DNA from: Desulfocapsa sp.
Lineage (GTDB): Bacteria > Desulfobacterota > Desulfobulbia > Desulfobulbales > Desulfocapsaceae
DNA: 39,126 nt
Reading direction: 5' to 3'
NCBI GenBank assembly: GCA_029932055.1
Contig: JAOZQU010000007.1
Location: 1 to 39,126 of the forward strand
Shown: positions 28,153 to 37,916 of the stretch, in pieces
How positions within the stretch are numbered: position 1 is the stretch's first letter
How the letters are laid out: each line of letters starts with the position of its first letter
The notes under the pieces: model-generated
Told to the model about the DNA's origin: nothing
Databases searched by the model: none
Seen by the model: only the letters and a program-made list of their open reading frames with translations
Position numbers and translations under genes: made by a program

Positions 28153-28398
28153 CCCCACAAGGGGGTAGCCGTCAGGCTAAGGTAAAACACACCAATCATC
28201 ATTGATTATTGGGTAGGTTGGGTTTTAGCGGTCAACTACACGGGATGTGTTGGGTTACGCTCATTTTCTCTTACCCGTTGACTTTTCGGGCCATACCAAG
28301 TCAGCGTAACCCAACAAACTGTGATTAAGTAATCGCTAACCCAACCTACATTCTTGCCTAAATCAGCTTAGCCGACGGCTATGCCCACAAGGGGGTAT
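28153..28398. repeat. Nested palindromic repeat bounded by TAGCCGTCAGGCTAAG, copy A
   Basis: TAGCCGTCAGGCTAAG (28166-28181) / CTTAGCCGACGGCTA (28367-28381); inner GTAGGTTGGGTT...TAGCG / CGCTAACCCAACCTAC and GTTGGGTTACGCT / AGCGTAACCCAAC. Confidence 0.8.
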
Positions 28399-28501
28399 AA
28401 GTACCTTATCAGAATAATTTCTTTGAAAAAGAACCATATCCCACTACGACCAAAGCTAAAAATACAATGGCTGTATTATTTTTAAAAAAATTCTATGGTT
28501 G

Positions 28502-28638
28502 CTATTCAGCGGAATTTTGTAGACGGAATTTTATATTCTTTTGGGCTAAAACTTCATAAAATCCGTCATTCCCGATAACTACCTCGGGAATGACGTGCTT
28601 TTTGAAATAATATGCCTTAACAACAACACGCTGAATAG
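28502..28638. mobile_element. MITE/REP-like element, copy 2 (inverted relative to 24810-24945), 10-bp perfect TIRs
   Basis: CTATTCAGCG at 28502-28511 and CGCTGAATAG at 28629-28638; core CGTCATTCCCGA-TAACTACC-TCGGGAATGACG (28564-28595). Confidence 0.8.
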
Positions 28639-28765
28639 TTACATTCTATGTTGCTTCAAGAGGGTCCTTCCTCTGAAAGATTATTCAGACAAAGAACCCT
28701 TTTGAATTTCCCAGATGTTTACAGCATATATTTTTTTCAACAATAGACGGAAAATTCAGTTCAGA

Positions 28766-29323
28766 TCAATCAAAGTAGAAACGGAGCCCCAATCCTACTG
28801 TCCAGTTGTAGTCATCCAGGTTTCCGTCATCATCTGAGTAGATATCATCTGAAGCAATATCGTATTTAAGATTTAAGGCAAGGGCGATATCATTGCGGAA
28901 GAAATACTTTATACCACCACCAAAACGGCCAAGCCAGGCATCCGAATCAATGTCGCCAGTGTCGTTATACACGTCATCATCTAACTCAGTACCGGCCCAC
29001 AGAACACCTACCGTAACAAATGGAACCCAGGGAGTACCGGTGGAAAAATTGTATTCAGCTGTAGCACCAAGCTCATATGTGTCAGAGAGGCTATTGCTTT
29101 GCCATCCACCTACAGCAGCAACCTCAAGGTTATCAATAAAAAAATAACCGACACCAACTCCGAGATTAAATTGATAATCCAACGCGGTATTATTGTCGTA
29201 AGAGCCATTTATGTCCAATGACTTTGTGCCTTTATCCAAATTTGGTACTACATCATTGGCTGATGCCATGCCAGTAACCGCCAGAGACATCCCTAAAGCG
29301 CTTGCAAGAATAATCTTTTTCAT
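28766..29323 (-). CDS. Small outer-membrane beta-barrel protein (OmpW/OmpA-like)
   Basis: 185 aa; signal peptide ending TGMASAND; alternating beta pattern and terminal GLGLRFYFD. Confidence 0.75.
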   Translation of the reverse strand: MKKIILASALGMSLAVTGMASANDVVPNLDKGTKSLDINGSYDNNTALDYQFNLGVGVGYFFIDNLEVAAVGGWQSNSLSDTYELGATAEYNFSTGTPWVPFVTVGVLWAGTELDDDVYNDTGDIDSDAWLGRFGGGIKYFFRNDIALALNLKYDIASDDIYSDDDGNLDDYNWTVGLGLRFYFD

Positions 29324-29782
29324 AATTGTGTTCCTCTTCTCTTTAAATCATTACCGCTCAAGTTGCTGATTTTATCCTATATAAAATCTTCCTGAACAGT
29401 TTATATACAATGGCTCTCTCATTTAGAGCTAAAGTTTCGTGGTGTTATGCTTGGTTTTCATCCAAAATCTTCTGTACCTGTCAGACTGCCGGCGATCAAC
29501 GCCATTATTTCGACAGGCTTTAACTCTAACCTGAAAGGATAGTTATTAAATTGACAATTATTGAGAACCTATATCAGATAGGCAAGAGAATCAATGAGAC
29601 ATTAGCCGCAAGCAACTAATAAGATGAGACAAATAGAAGACGCAACGCCAAACTAAAGTTTACACAGTGTGGTCTTTATCTTTTGGCACGTTCGTATGAA
29701 AGTCACTCTGCCGGACGGCTGCTGTTTAACTTTCATGCTACGTTGTGACTCGACCTGACGAGTCATGGGAGAGTTATGGATG

Positions 29783-30418
29783 TTACACGTTTTTTGAGGA
29801 GGGAGGAGACATCCCGACTTTTTCGGAAGCTCGAACCAGTTCAGCTAAAGATTCGACCTTCATCTTTCGCATGAGGCGAGCCCTATGCGTTTTTACAGTG
29901 TTTTCACTTAACTTGAGATCGCAGGCAATCTGTTTATTCAGCATCCCGGTGACAACAAGAACAAAAATTTCATGTTCACGTGATGTCAGATTTTGCACAC
30001 GCTTGCGAATGTTATTGACGTTACTCTGCTCTATTCGTATGTGGCTGTGTTCTTTTATGGCGTGCTGAATGGAATCAAGAAGTTCCTGGTCTTCAAACGG
30101 TTTTTGCAGGAAATCAACAGCACCGGCCTTCATTGCTCTAACACTCATGGGTACGGTGCCATGCCCGGTTATGACAATAATGGGAATTGAAGCACCCATT
30201 TTCTGTAACTCATTCTGCAGGTCAAGACCGCCCATTCCGGGCATTCGAATATCGAGAACCAGACAACCTGGCCTGTCTGGTAATTTAGCGTCAAGAAACA
30301 GTTGAGCTGATGAATATGTTTCAGCCTGGATGCCCACTGACTTGACTAAAATTTTCAGGGAATCACGGATAAGCTCATCATCATCCACTATATATACAAC
30401 AGCATCAGCTATAGTCAT
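29783..30418 (-). CDS. FixJ/NarL-type response regulator
   Basis: YIVDDDELIRDSLKILV, LDIRMPGMGGLDL, GHGTVPMSVRAMKAGAVDFL, HTH NTVKTHRARLMRKM; 4-nt overlap with HK gene. Confidence 0.92.
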   Translation of the reverse strand: MTIADAVVYIVDDDELIRDSLKILVKSVGIQAETYSSAQLFLDAKLPDRPGCLVLDIRMPGMGGLDLQNELQKMGASIPIIVITGHGTVPMSVRAMKAGAVDFLQKPFEDQELLDSIQHAIKEHSHIRIEQSNVNNIRKRVQNLTSREHEIFVLVVTGMLNKQIACDLKLSENTVKTHRARLMRKMKVESLAELVRASEKVGMSPPSSKNV

Positions 30419-32307
30419 TTGTCTGTCCTTTTACAGATTGGTATGGTGAAGGAAAATGTTGTTCCTTTGTCAGGATTAGGTGCAGCCCAAAGTCTACCGC
30501 CATGATCTTCAATTATAGAGCGACTGATGGAGAGCCCCATTCCCATACCGTTTGCTTTGCTGGTATGAAATGCATCAAACATTTTCTCCACCTCTTTTTC
30601 ATTGATACCAATACCATTGTCTCGTACCGATACCATAACAAACCCTGACTTTTCCTTTGAGGCAAGTATAGCCACTACGCGAGGAGTACTTTCCTGCTCA
30701 GTCATAGCTTCAATAGCTTCAATAGCATTAATAATTAAATTAAAAAGAACCTGTTGCAACTGGATGCGATCTCCAGTAACTGGAGGTAAGTCATCTGCAA
30801 CGCTCAACCGAAGGGCTATCTTTTCTTCATCGGCTTTCCTGTGAAGCAGCACGATCACCTCTTGAATTATGTTTTGAATATCAAGACGTGACTGTTTCAC
30901 CGGTTCTTTTTTTAAGGCCATCCGTATGCGGGTGATAACCTCTTCAGCACGCCTGTTTCCTGCAATGATACCGGTCAACGCTCTGCTGACCTCATCAGGT
31001 TCTGGAGGAACGTTTCCCAGAAAACGTTGCGCTGCCTGGGCATACGTTCGAATAGCGGATAGGGGTTGATTGAGTTCATGGGCAAGAGACGCGGCAATTT
31101 CTCCCATGGCCAGAACCCGTGTGATATGGGCCCTTTCATCTCGAAGCCTCTGTGACTCTTTTTCTGCCTTGAGGCGCCTCCGACCCTGTATAATCATAAC
31201 AGACAAAGCAAAAGCCTGGCTTATAAATATGACGATGACACCGATTATTTCCTTCCTGTATTTCTCCCAGATAGATGGCTCACGGTAGCGAACAATACTG
31301 CCTGCAGGTAATGTGTCTTCGTCAATGGACCAGCGTTTGAGTTGCCTCCAGTCCAATAGTAACTGATTGCCTTTCTCCTTGAAATCCAGCCCCTGCAGGG
31401 AATGGCCTTTTAATAATTTTTTTGAGAATTCAGCAACTCTTTTCCCATGATAATCAGGGTTGACCAGATGGCCGCCTATAATGCCTTGTCCAAGATAGAG
31501 CTCTATAAGTCCAAATATGGGAACATTGGCTTGTTGAGATACTTTTTCCACCATATCACGCGGGATAAAATATTCATCGTTGATATCACGAAAGAACGTA
31601 AGAAAAAGAATCACAGAGTCTTCCGGTAGGTGTGCAACTTTCAGGAGAAGGTCTTTACCCGAGAGATCATCCAGAGAGTGCATTGTAAACGGCACAGCCA
31701 ACCTATCAAAAGTCTCAAAAGCTAACTTCTTAATCATTTGATCGGTTGCAGATGTGCCGCTGACAATATAGAGCTTTTTGGTTTGCGGGAAAAGAGCCTG
31801 AATGAGTGATCCCGTGTTCTCAAAATCTAAGCCCCATTCCAAGCACAACGTATTCGGGTTCAAGCGCTCGGTAGATACGACTTTTTGTTTCGTGGTAACC
31901 AGTACCACAGGAGTATCAAGGAATACGTCTCTACAGGCCTCAAGTATCAATTCCGGTGATTCATCCCCTATAGCAATAACCAGATCAACGTCCTTGTTAC
32001 TGTATTTATATTTGTACAGATCAATAATCTTAGACAGATATTCCTGCTCCGGAAATCTTGTACGATCCGCGTGCTCAACGTCAAACTTGACGGGGTAAGA
32101 AGGGTCTGAGGTCAACGCTGTGCGCAGACTTTGTTCCATGTGAAAAGTGAAGGGAATTCCCTGTTTGAACACAAATATAGCTACAACATGCTTAGGTTCA
32201 GGAGTCTGGATCGTATCCAGTGCCTGCAGGTGTGTTGCCGTGCATAACAATGCGAGAGTAATAGCTGTGATGACGAAACGACTTTTAAGAGTACTGATTA
32301 CTTTCAT
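30415..32307 (-). CDS. Sensor histidine kinase with periplasmic ABC-type (ABC_sub_bind-like) sensor domain
   Basis: Signal/TM; VDLVIAIGDESPELILEACRDVFLDTPVVLVTTK; HisKA GEIAASLAHELNQPLSAI; ATPase GIGINEKEVEKMFDAFHTSKANGMGMGLSISRSIIEDHGG. Confidence 0.9.
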   Translation of the reverse strand: MKVISTLKSRFVITAITLALLCTATHLQALDTIQTPEPKHVVAIFVFKQGIPFTFHMEQSLRTALTSDPSYPVKFDVEHADRTRFPEQEYLSKIIDLYKYKYSNKDVDLVIAIGDESPELILEACRDVFLDTPVVLVTTKQKVVSTERLNPNTLCLEWGLDFENTGSLIQALFPQTKKLYIVSGTSATDQMIKKLAFETFDRLAVPFTMHSLDDLSGKDLLLKVAHLPEDSVILFLTFFRDINDEYFIPRDMVEKVSQQANVPIFGLIELYLGQGIIGGHLVNPDYHGKRVAEFSKKLLKGHSLQGLDFKEKGNQLLLDWRQLKRWSIDEDTLPAGSIVRYREPSIWEKYRKEIIGVIVIFISQAFALSVMIIQGRRRLKAEKESQRLRDERAHITRVLAMGEIAASLAHELNQPLSAIRTYAQAAQRFLGNVPPEPDEVSRALTGIIAGNRRAEEVITRIRMALKKEPVKQSRLDIQNIIQEVIVLLHRKADEEKIALRLSVADDLPPVTGDRIQLQQVLFNLIINAIEAIEAMTEQESTPRVVAILASKEKSGFVMVSVRDNGIGINEKEVEKMFDAFHTSKANGMGMGLSISRSIIEDHGGRLWAAPNPDKGTTFSFTIPICKRTDK

Positions 32308-32518
32308 CGCTTTGGGATGTAAAAAAATACTGTAATTTTTTTGAGATTGTTCGATTCTAGAAAAAATCGGGATGTCCCCAGTCTGCTATCATGAAATTCC
32401 ACAACCCCATGAACTTGTCAGGACATTAAACACTATACCAACAGCCACAAAAACAGCAAGTTGGAAATCAGGCCATTTAAACCTGTCTGAAAGGAAAACG
32501 ATACTCAGTTCAGTTCCC

Positions 32519-32750
32519 CTTGGGTCATAGCCGTCAGGCTAAGCGTTAGTCATTAGTCGTTAACAATTGATTATTGTTTATTTGTTTTGTTATTTCAGTG
32601 GATTGTCAAAAGAGTATCTCTTATTAATAATCAATTGATAACGGTTAATTATTAATATTTTTAAAACACATTTTGTGTCATCACCTCAACTGGTTAAAAG
32701 TCGTTGGCAGACAAGAAAAATTTCTTAGCCTGACGGCTATACCCCTTGGA
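32519..32750. repeat. Nested palindromic repeat bounded by TAGCCGTCAGGCTAAG, copy B
   Basis: TAGCCGTCAGGCTAAG (32528-32543) and exact inverse CTTAGCCTGACGGCTA (32724-32739); inner CGTTAACAATTGATTATT (32558-32575) / AATAATCAATTGATAACG (32626-32643). Confidence 0.8.
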
Positions 32751-32939
32751 TCTGAGTACCTTGTCAGGTATTCAGATGCTAGCTGGTAATTTCCCTAACC
32801 GCTGGTCTGTAACTCAAGTAGATGACAAAAAGTTTTTTTTATTTCAGAAAGTCTACCAAAAAGGTATGCTTTTATTAGTCCGTTATTTAACTTGAAACGA
32901 CTATTCACAATATCATAATAGTAGGAGATTACAGTTAAA

Positions 32940-33353
32940 ATGAACATCAAAGAACTACGAAAAGCCATGATGCTGGCTAAGAAGACAGACCCTGAAAAAT
33001 CAACTGTTTTGGCCATGCTGCTTGATGCCACCCAAAAACTAGCCAAAGCTGACGGGAACCGAGAACCTGAAGAAAAAGATCTTCTCATTGCCGCCAAGAG
33101 AGAGTTAAAAATGGCTCATCAATCTCTAGATGCAGGGATTGATGTTGGCAACACTGTAGAAATTTTAGAGGTTTTTATTCCCAAAACCAAAAGCCCTGAA
33201 GAAACACAAAAAATTGTTACTGCACTTATTGATGAGTTGTCTGAAAAAAACCCAAAACTTATGGGTAAGGTCATGGGGAGCCTGAAGAAAGAATATGGTG
33301 ATGAACTTGATATGGGGATTGCTTCCCAGATGGTAAAGGATGCGTTAATTTAG
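32940..33353 (+). CDS. GatB/YqeY domain-containing protein
   Basis: 137 aa; LLIAAKRELKMAHQSLDAG...EVFIPKTKSPEETQKIVTALIDEL...MGKVMGSLKKEYG. Confidence 0.85.
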   Translation: MNIKELRKAMMLAKKTDPEKSTVLAMLLDATQKLAKADGNREPEEKDLLIAAKRELKMAHQSLDAGIDVGNTVEILEVFIPKTKSPEETQKIVTALIDELSEKNPKLMGKVMGSLKKEYGDELDMGIASQMVKDALI

Positions 33354-33815
33354 ATCTGTTCTCTCTTTAGGGTGCAGATACTTGACTATTTTTGTCTGAA
33401 AAATAATTATTTGCTGCTGCTGCGTCGGATTCATAACCCAGATTAAGCTGACAAAAATGGCTCCTGCTGTATCAGCAATAATGTCGAAGACACTCACTGA
33501 ACGGAAGGGAATAAAAGACTGATGGTATTCATCACTTATTCCGTAGAACAGGCAAAACAATACGGTCAAAACAACAGTATGCCGAGGCTTGTCCAACCCC
33601 TTTTTTCCAAAACACCAGAGGATCGCAAAAGCCAGAGCCCCATAGGCAAACGCATGGGCAAGTTTATCCGCACCTGGGAATGAAGGAAGGTGTAAAGTGT
33701 CACCACTCTGATGGGAGAGAGAAAAAACAGTCCCCATGATAAATGTCATGGGGACATACCGAACTAGGAGCCTGCCCGAGAATGCACTTTTCCCCCAACT
33801 CTTCGTTATTTGCAA
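33345..33815 (-). CDS. VanZ family protein
   Basis: GADKLAHAFAYGALAFAILW...YGISDEYHQSFIPFRSVSVFDIIADTAGAIFV. Confidence 0.88.
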   Translation of the reverse strand: MQITKSWGKSAFSGRLLVRYVPMTFIMGTVFSLSHQSGDTLHLPSFPGADKLAHAFAYGALAFAILWCFGKKGLDKPRHTVVLTVLFCLFYGISDEYHQSFIPFRSVSVFDIIADTAGAIFVSLIWVMNPTQQQQIIIFQTKIVKYLHPKERTDLN

Positions 33816-33930
33816 AATTTTATCCTCAGAATATCAACTATATGCTTGTGGTAAAATTTCCCAAATGCCTCGATTTGAGAAAAAATTGCTATTCTCGGAC
33901 AAGCTCCTAAAAAAAATCATACAAAAAGAA

Positions 33931-34458
33931 TCAGGTAGCCTGTTTATGCTCTGCAGGATCTACATGGATCTGGTTCAAAAGTTCACTTGGAAATTTCTTT
34001 TTAATCCGTTTAATGGCAGCACTGATCTCTTTAACAGGGTAGTTCTCCATCACACTCTTTGACTGATCACTGTATGCGGTGAGTTCAAACTCTTTGTTAC
34101 TAAAATCAAAGGTGTGGCTCCAGTTAATCTCAATGGTTTCCGGATTCTCATCAATGGGGATTTCAAGTGCTTCGCCACCACGGGCTAATTGCACTGCATC
34201 AGAATCAGTTATTTCAAGCAGCCAGGCATCACCATCTTCAGTCGCCAGTAGAATAAAGACACCTAATTCTCTAATTTTCTGTCTCTTCTCCATCGCCACC
34301 TTTACAATGGCCTCAAGCTCACTGATCAGTGAAAGTTTGAATTCCGCCTCCTGGCTTCTTGCAGGAGTTACCCCTGCCTGCTCTTTTGGCAAACAGCAGT
34401 GTTTGAACTTTTTGCCGCTGCCGCAGGGGCACTGCTCGTTTCTTCCTATCTTTCCCAT
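33931..34458 (-). CDS. SEC-C metal-binding motif protein
   Basis: GRNEQCPCGSGKKFKHCCL at the N-terminus; 175 aa. Confidence 0.85.
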   Translation of the reverse strand: MGKIGRNEQCPCGSGKKFKHCCLPKEQAGVTPARSQEAEFKLSLISELEAIVKVAMEKRQKIRELGVFILLATEDGDAWLLEITDSDAVQLARGGEALEIPIDENPETIEINWSHTFDFSNKEFELTAYSDQSKSVMENYPVKEISAAIKRIKKKFPSELLNQIHVDPAEHKQAT

Positions 34459-34485
34459 TCTCTATCGACCTTTTATTATTTCCTG

Positions 34486-36657
34486 TTAACTGCACTTACT
34501 ATATCCGCAATCATGACAAGTCTCGCAGCCTTCTTCAAAAACCAGAGTTCCCGAACACTCCGGACAGACTGAAGCAAAACCATGTTGGGTACCTGCCATA
34601 AATGATTTGAACAATTTACTCAACTGAGCAGGAAGGTCAAGCATATGTCCACTTGAACGATCCAGTTGCTTGATAATTTCAGAAGCCGGGATATTAAACC
34701 GCAGGGCAAGGGAAACAAGACGACAGGTCGTGGTCCACATGGTGGATTTATCTTTCAGATCAACACGGTTATCAAAAGGAAATTTGGCAAAAACCTCCAT
34801 GGGCTGTTCGTTCTCATCAAAACAAACAATTATATAAACAGACTTCTGATCCTGATCTTTCACCCGGTAGCGTTTTGCACTCAAGGTATCTGGAAGCTTC
34901 TTCTTCACACCAGCACCTGAGACCAAGGCTGTCTGATGTTCGGCATCCGCTCTTTCTTTGGTGTTTAGAACCTGCGAATCTCTTGATCCGTCACGATAAA
35001 CCGTAAGTCCCTTACAGCCGAGTTTGTACCCCATGATATAGGAAAGTTCCACTTCTTCACGAGTTGCACTGTTAGGGAGATTGATTGTTTTAGAAATGGA
35101 AGCATCAACACCGTTCTGCTGCAGGATTCCCTGCATCTGTATATGATCTTCCGGTGTTACGTCCTGGGCAGTACGAAATACTTCCTGCCATGTTTCAGGA
35201 ATTTCATCATGACCAATAACCGTGCCGCTGTTCGCCACTTTTGCCATCAATTCCTCGGAATAAAAACCTTCTTTGCGGGCAATCTGTTCAAAATGTTTAT
35301 TAACGAGTATTAGCCTGTCCCCGTCCATCACATTTTTAATCATGACAATGGAAAAATAAGGCTCACAGCCTGATGCACAATCCGCAATCATGGACACAGT
35401 ACCAGTGGGCTGGATCGAGGTGAGTGCAGCATTTCTTCTTGCCGGGTATTTATTAATTTCAGCATCATAGGCAGGAAAAACGCCCTTTTCCTCCGCAAGT
35501 TCCACAGAGCGCTCTTCTGCTTTTGCGCGTACAAAACTCATAATTTCAGCAGCCTGAGCACGCCCTTCTTCACTGCCGTAGGGCAATCCAAGCTGGATCA
35601 ACATATCATGGAGTCCCATGATACCCATGCCAATTTTTCTGGTCTTAAGGGTCATTTCCTCAATTTCAGGAATAGGAAAACGGTTGCAGTCAATTACACT
35701 ATCAAGAAAAGAAGTGGCCACCCGAACAACATTTCCCATCCGCTTGTAGTCAACTTTTCCGTCTTTTACAAAATTACTGAGATTAAGAGACCCAAGGTTG
35801 CAACTTTCATAAGGTAAGAGCCATTGCTCGCCGCAAGGATTGGTGGCCTCAAAATCACCAAGTTGCGGTGTCATATTGTCTCTATTGGCCGCATCAATAA
35901 ACAAAACACCAGGCTCACCGTTGTGCCAGGCCAGATCAATTATTTTTTCAAAAACAGCGACGGCATCAAGTGTTCCAACTTCTTCTCCATTGGAAGGCTC
36001 GATGAGAGAATATTCCGCCCCCTCTTCCACAGCCTGCATAAAATCATCTGTTATGGCCACACTGAAATTAAAATTATTAAATTTATCCTGATTCTCCTTG
36101 GCACTGATAAAATCCATAATATCAGGATGGTCAATCCGAAGCACTCCCATATTGGCGCCCCGTCGTTTACCACCCTGCTTAATTGTCTCGGTAGCGGCAT
36201 CAAAAACAGCAGCAAATGAAAGCGGACCTGAAGCAACTCCCTGGGTTGAACGAACAGACGCATTCCTGGAACGAAGCCTGGAGAAAGAATAACCAGTCCC
36301 GCCTCCTGTTTTATGCACGAGTGCACCATTGCGAATGGCAGTGAATATGCCGTCCATGGAATCTTCAATAGGCAGAACAAAACAAGCTGAAAGCTGTCCT
36401 ATATCAGTACCTGCATTCATGAGACATGGGGAGTTGGGAAGAAAATCCAAATGATACATCATGCGAAAATACGATTCCCGCAAGGCTTCAAACTGATTGC
36501 TATCCTTATCAGCCTCAGCCACGGCATTGCTCACTCTTTTACAAAGCGTTTCCCAGGTTTCGATCTGCTCACCACCACTGTCTTTTAAATAGTAACGTCT
36601 TGCAAGCACAGTTTCTGCAGTCTGGGTCAATACCTGTTTGGTTAAATCAGGGGTCAT
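34486..36657 (-). CDS. nrdJ: Adenosylcobalamin-dependent (class II) ribonucleotide reductase
   Basis: 723 aa; NSPCLMNAGTDIGQLSACFVLPIEDSMDGIF, GGGTGYSFSRLR, ATNPCGEQWLLPYESCNLGSLNL, C-terminal CPECSGTLVFEEGCETCHDCGYSKCS. Confidence 0.94.
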   Translation of the reverse strand: MTPDLTKQVLTQTAETVLARRYYLKDSGGEQIETWETLCKRVSNAVAEADKDSNQFEALRESYFRMMYHLDFLPNSPCLMNAGTDIGQLSACFVLPIEDSMDGIFTAIRNGALVHKTGGGTGYSFSRLRSRNASVRSTQGVASGPLSFAAVFDAATETIKQGGKRRGANMGVLRIDHPDIMDFISAKENQDKFNNFNFSVAITDDFMQAVEEGAEYSLIEPSNGEEVGTLDAVAVFEKIIDLAWHNGEPGVLFIDAANRDNMTPQLGDFEATNPCGEQWLLPYESCNLGSLNLSNFVKDGKVDYKRMGNVVRVATSFLDSVIDCNRFPIPEIEEMTLKTRKIGMGIMGLHDMLIQLGLPYGSEEGRAQAAEIMSFVRAKAEERSVELAEEKGVFPAYDAEINKYPARRNAALTSIQPTGTVSMIADCASGCEPYFSIVMIKNVMDGDRLILVNKHFEQIARKEGFYSEELMAKVANSGTVIGHDEIPETWQEVFRTAQDVTPEDHIQMQGILQQNGVDASISKTINLPNSATREEVELSYIMGYKLGCKGLTVYRDGSRDSQVLNTKERADAEHQTALVSGAGVKKKLPDTLSAKRYRVKDQDQKSVYIIVCFDENEQPMEVFAKFPFDNRVDLKDKSTMWTTTCRLVSLALRFNIPASEIIKQLDRSSGHMLDLPAQLSKLFKSFMAGTQHGFASVCPECSGTLVFEEGCETCHDCGYSKCS

Positions 36658-37089
36658 GTGTTCCTCATTTGGATAAAAAATAGAATATAAAAGCTGAAAT
36701 AGCTGATGATTGATAAAAATATAGAAGGCCAGAGGGAAGACAAAAAAACAGCAGTAACAGCTGATTTTTGCCGCCCATAGTCAAGAAGCTTATATACCAT
36801 CCTTGTGGTGTCTTGCAAGAACTATCTACAACATATAGTAGAAATCCATAAAAATTCGATTTAGCAAAACCTTTAACTTAAAGAAAGATCGTTGTATTCC
36901 TGACAAGCTCATTTTGTTAATTTCTTACAAACAAAATTTTGCCAGTGGACATCGGCCACAAAGTAATACAATTGATTCAAGTTTGGTCTTAATATTTAAG
37001 AATAGTTCTTGACTAGATCCCTCATGGTGTACATCTTGTAATGAATATCCAAAATCAGTGCAGTTATCACATAAGGAACTGAAACTACG

Positions 37090-37902
37090 ATGAAAATAGC
37101 GAAAAAACGACTAGAAGATCACCTGATCACCAAAAAACCATACTACCTTGCTTCCGGCAAGGAGGTAGAAATTGCCATATCGGCCCATAAAAATGGCCTG
37201 CCGCTGCTATTAAAAGGCCCAACCGGCTGTGGAAAAACACGGTTCATGCAATTTTTGGCCTGGAAACTGAAACGCCCCCTTATCACAGTCTCCTGCCATG
37301 ATGATCTCTCCACCAGTGATCTGGTTGGTCGCTTTCTCATCCGTTCCGGTGAGGCTGTCTGGACTGACGGCCCTTTAACTCTGGCAGTTCGCGCGGGTGC
37401 CATCTGTTATCTTGATGAAATTGTGGAAGCAAGAAAAGACACCACCGTGGTCATTCATCCACTGGCTGATGATCGTAGAGAACTCCCAGTGGAAAAGCTT
37501 GGTGAGCTACTGTCTGCACCTCCCGAATTTATGATCAGTGTCTCCTACAACCCCGGCTATCAGAGTGTATTAAAAGATCTCAAGCCATCCACCCGCCAGC
37601 GTTTTGTTGCCATCTCCTTTGACTATCCGGATCCTGAACAGGAAATCAGAATCGTCTGCCAGGAAGGTGGAGTAGAAAAAGATCTGGCATGTTCCCTGGT
37701 AAAACTTGCCGGCATGACACGCAGTCTCAAGGAATCTGGCCTTGCCGAAGGAGCCTCCACCCGTCTTCTTATCCAGACTGGGCAACTGGTACAGGATGGC
37801 ATAGACATTCACACAGCATGCCGGGCAGCACTCATTGAACCACTGAGCGATGATCCGGAACTGCTGGCTGCCTTGCAGGAAATGGTCAGCTCCATCTTCT
37901 AA
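37090..37902 (+). CDS. CbbQ/NirQ/NorQ family AAA ATPase (MoxR-like)
   Basis: LLLKGPTGCGKTRFMQFLAWKL, DLSTSDLVGRFLI, GAICYLDEIVEARKDTTVVIHPLADDRRELP. Confidence 0.9.
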   Translation: MKIAKKRLEDHLITKKPYYLASGKEVEIAISAHKNGLPLLLKGPTGCGKTRFMQFLAWKLKRPLITVSCHDDLSTSDLVGRFLIRSGEAVWTDGPLTLAVRAGAICYLDEIVEARKDTTVVIHPLADDRRELPVEKLGELLSAPPEFMISVSYNPGYQSVLKDLKPSTRQRFVAISFDYPDPEQEIRIVCQEGGVEKDLACSLVKLAGMTRSLKESGLAEGASTRLLIQTGQLVQDGIDIHTACRAALIEPLSDDPELLAALQEMVSSIF

Positions 37903-37916
37903 TATTGTTATCAAAC

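Noticed and set aside
28141-28410. Possible CRISPR-like repeat cluster
   Set aside because: Repeats are inverted and nested, not regularly spaced direct repeats with unique spacers; no cas genes.
29808-32376. 17-nt near-identical inverted match GACATCCCGAYTTTTTC flanking the two-component pair (29808-29824 and 32360-32376)
   Set aside because: One copy is in RR coding sequence, and a 17-mer with one mismatch is expected a few times by chance in a 39-kb window.
33730-33755. Perfect 10-bp stem GTCCCCATGA-TAAATG-TCATGGGGAC
   Set aside because: Lies inside the vanZ coding region (VPMTFIMGT) with no T-tract; probably coding coincidence.
36658-37089. Looked for a cobalamin riboswitch upstream of the B12-dependent RNR gene
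   Set aside because: No recognisable B12-box or conserved long leader seen by eye; a covariance-model search would be needed to be sure.
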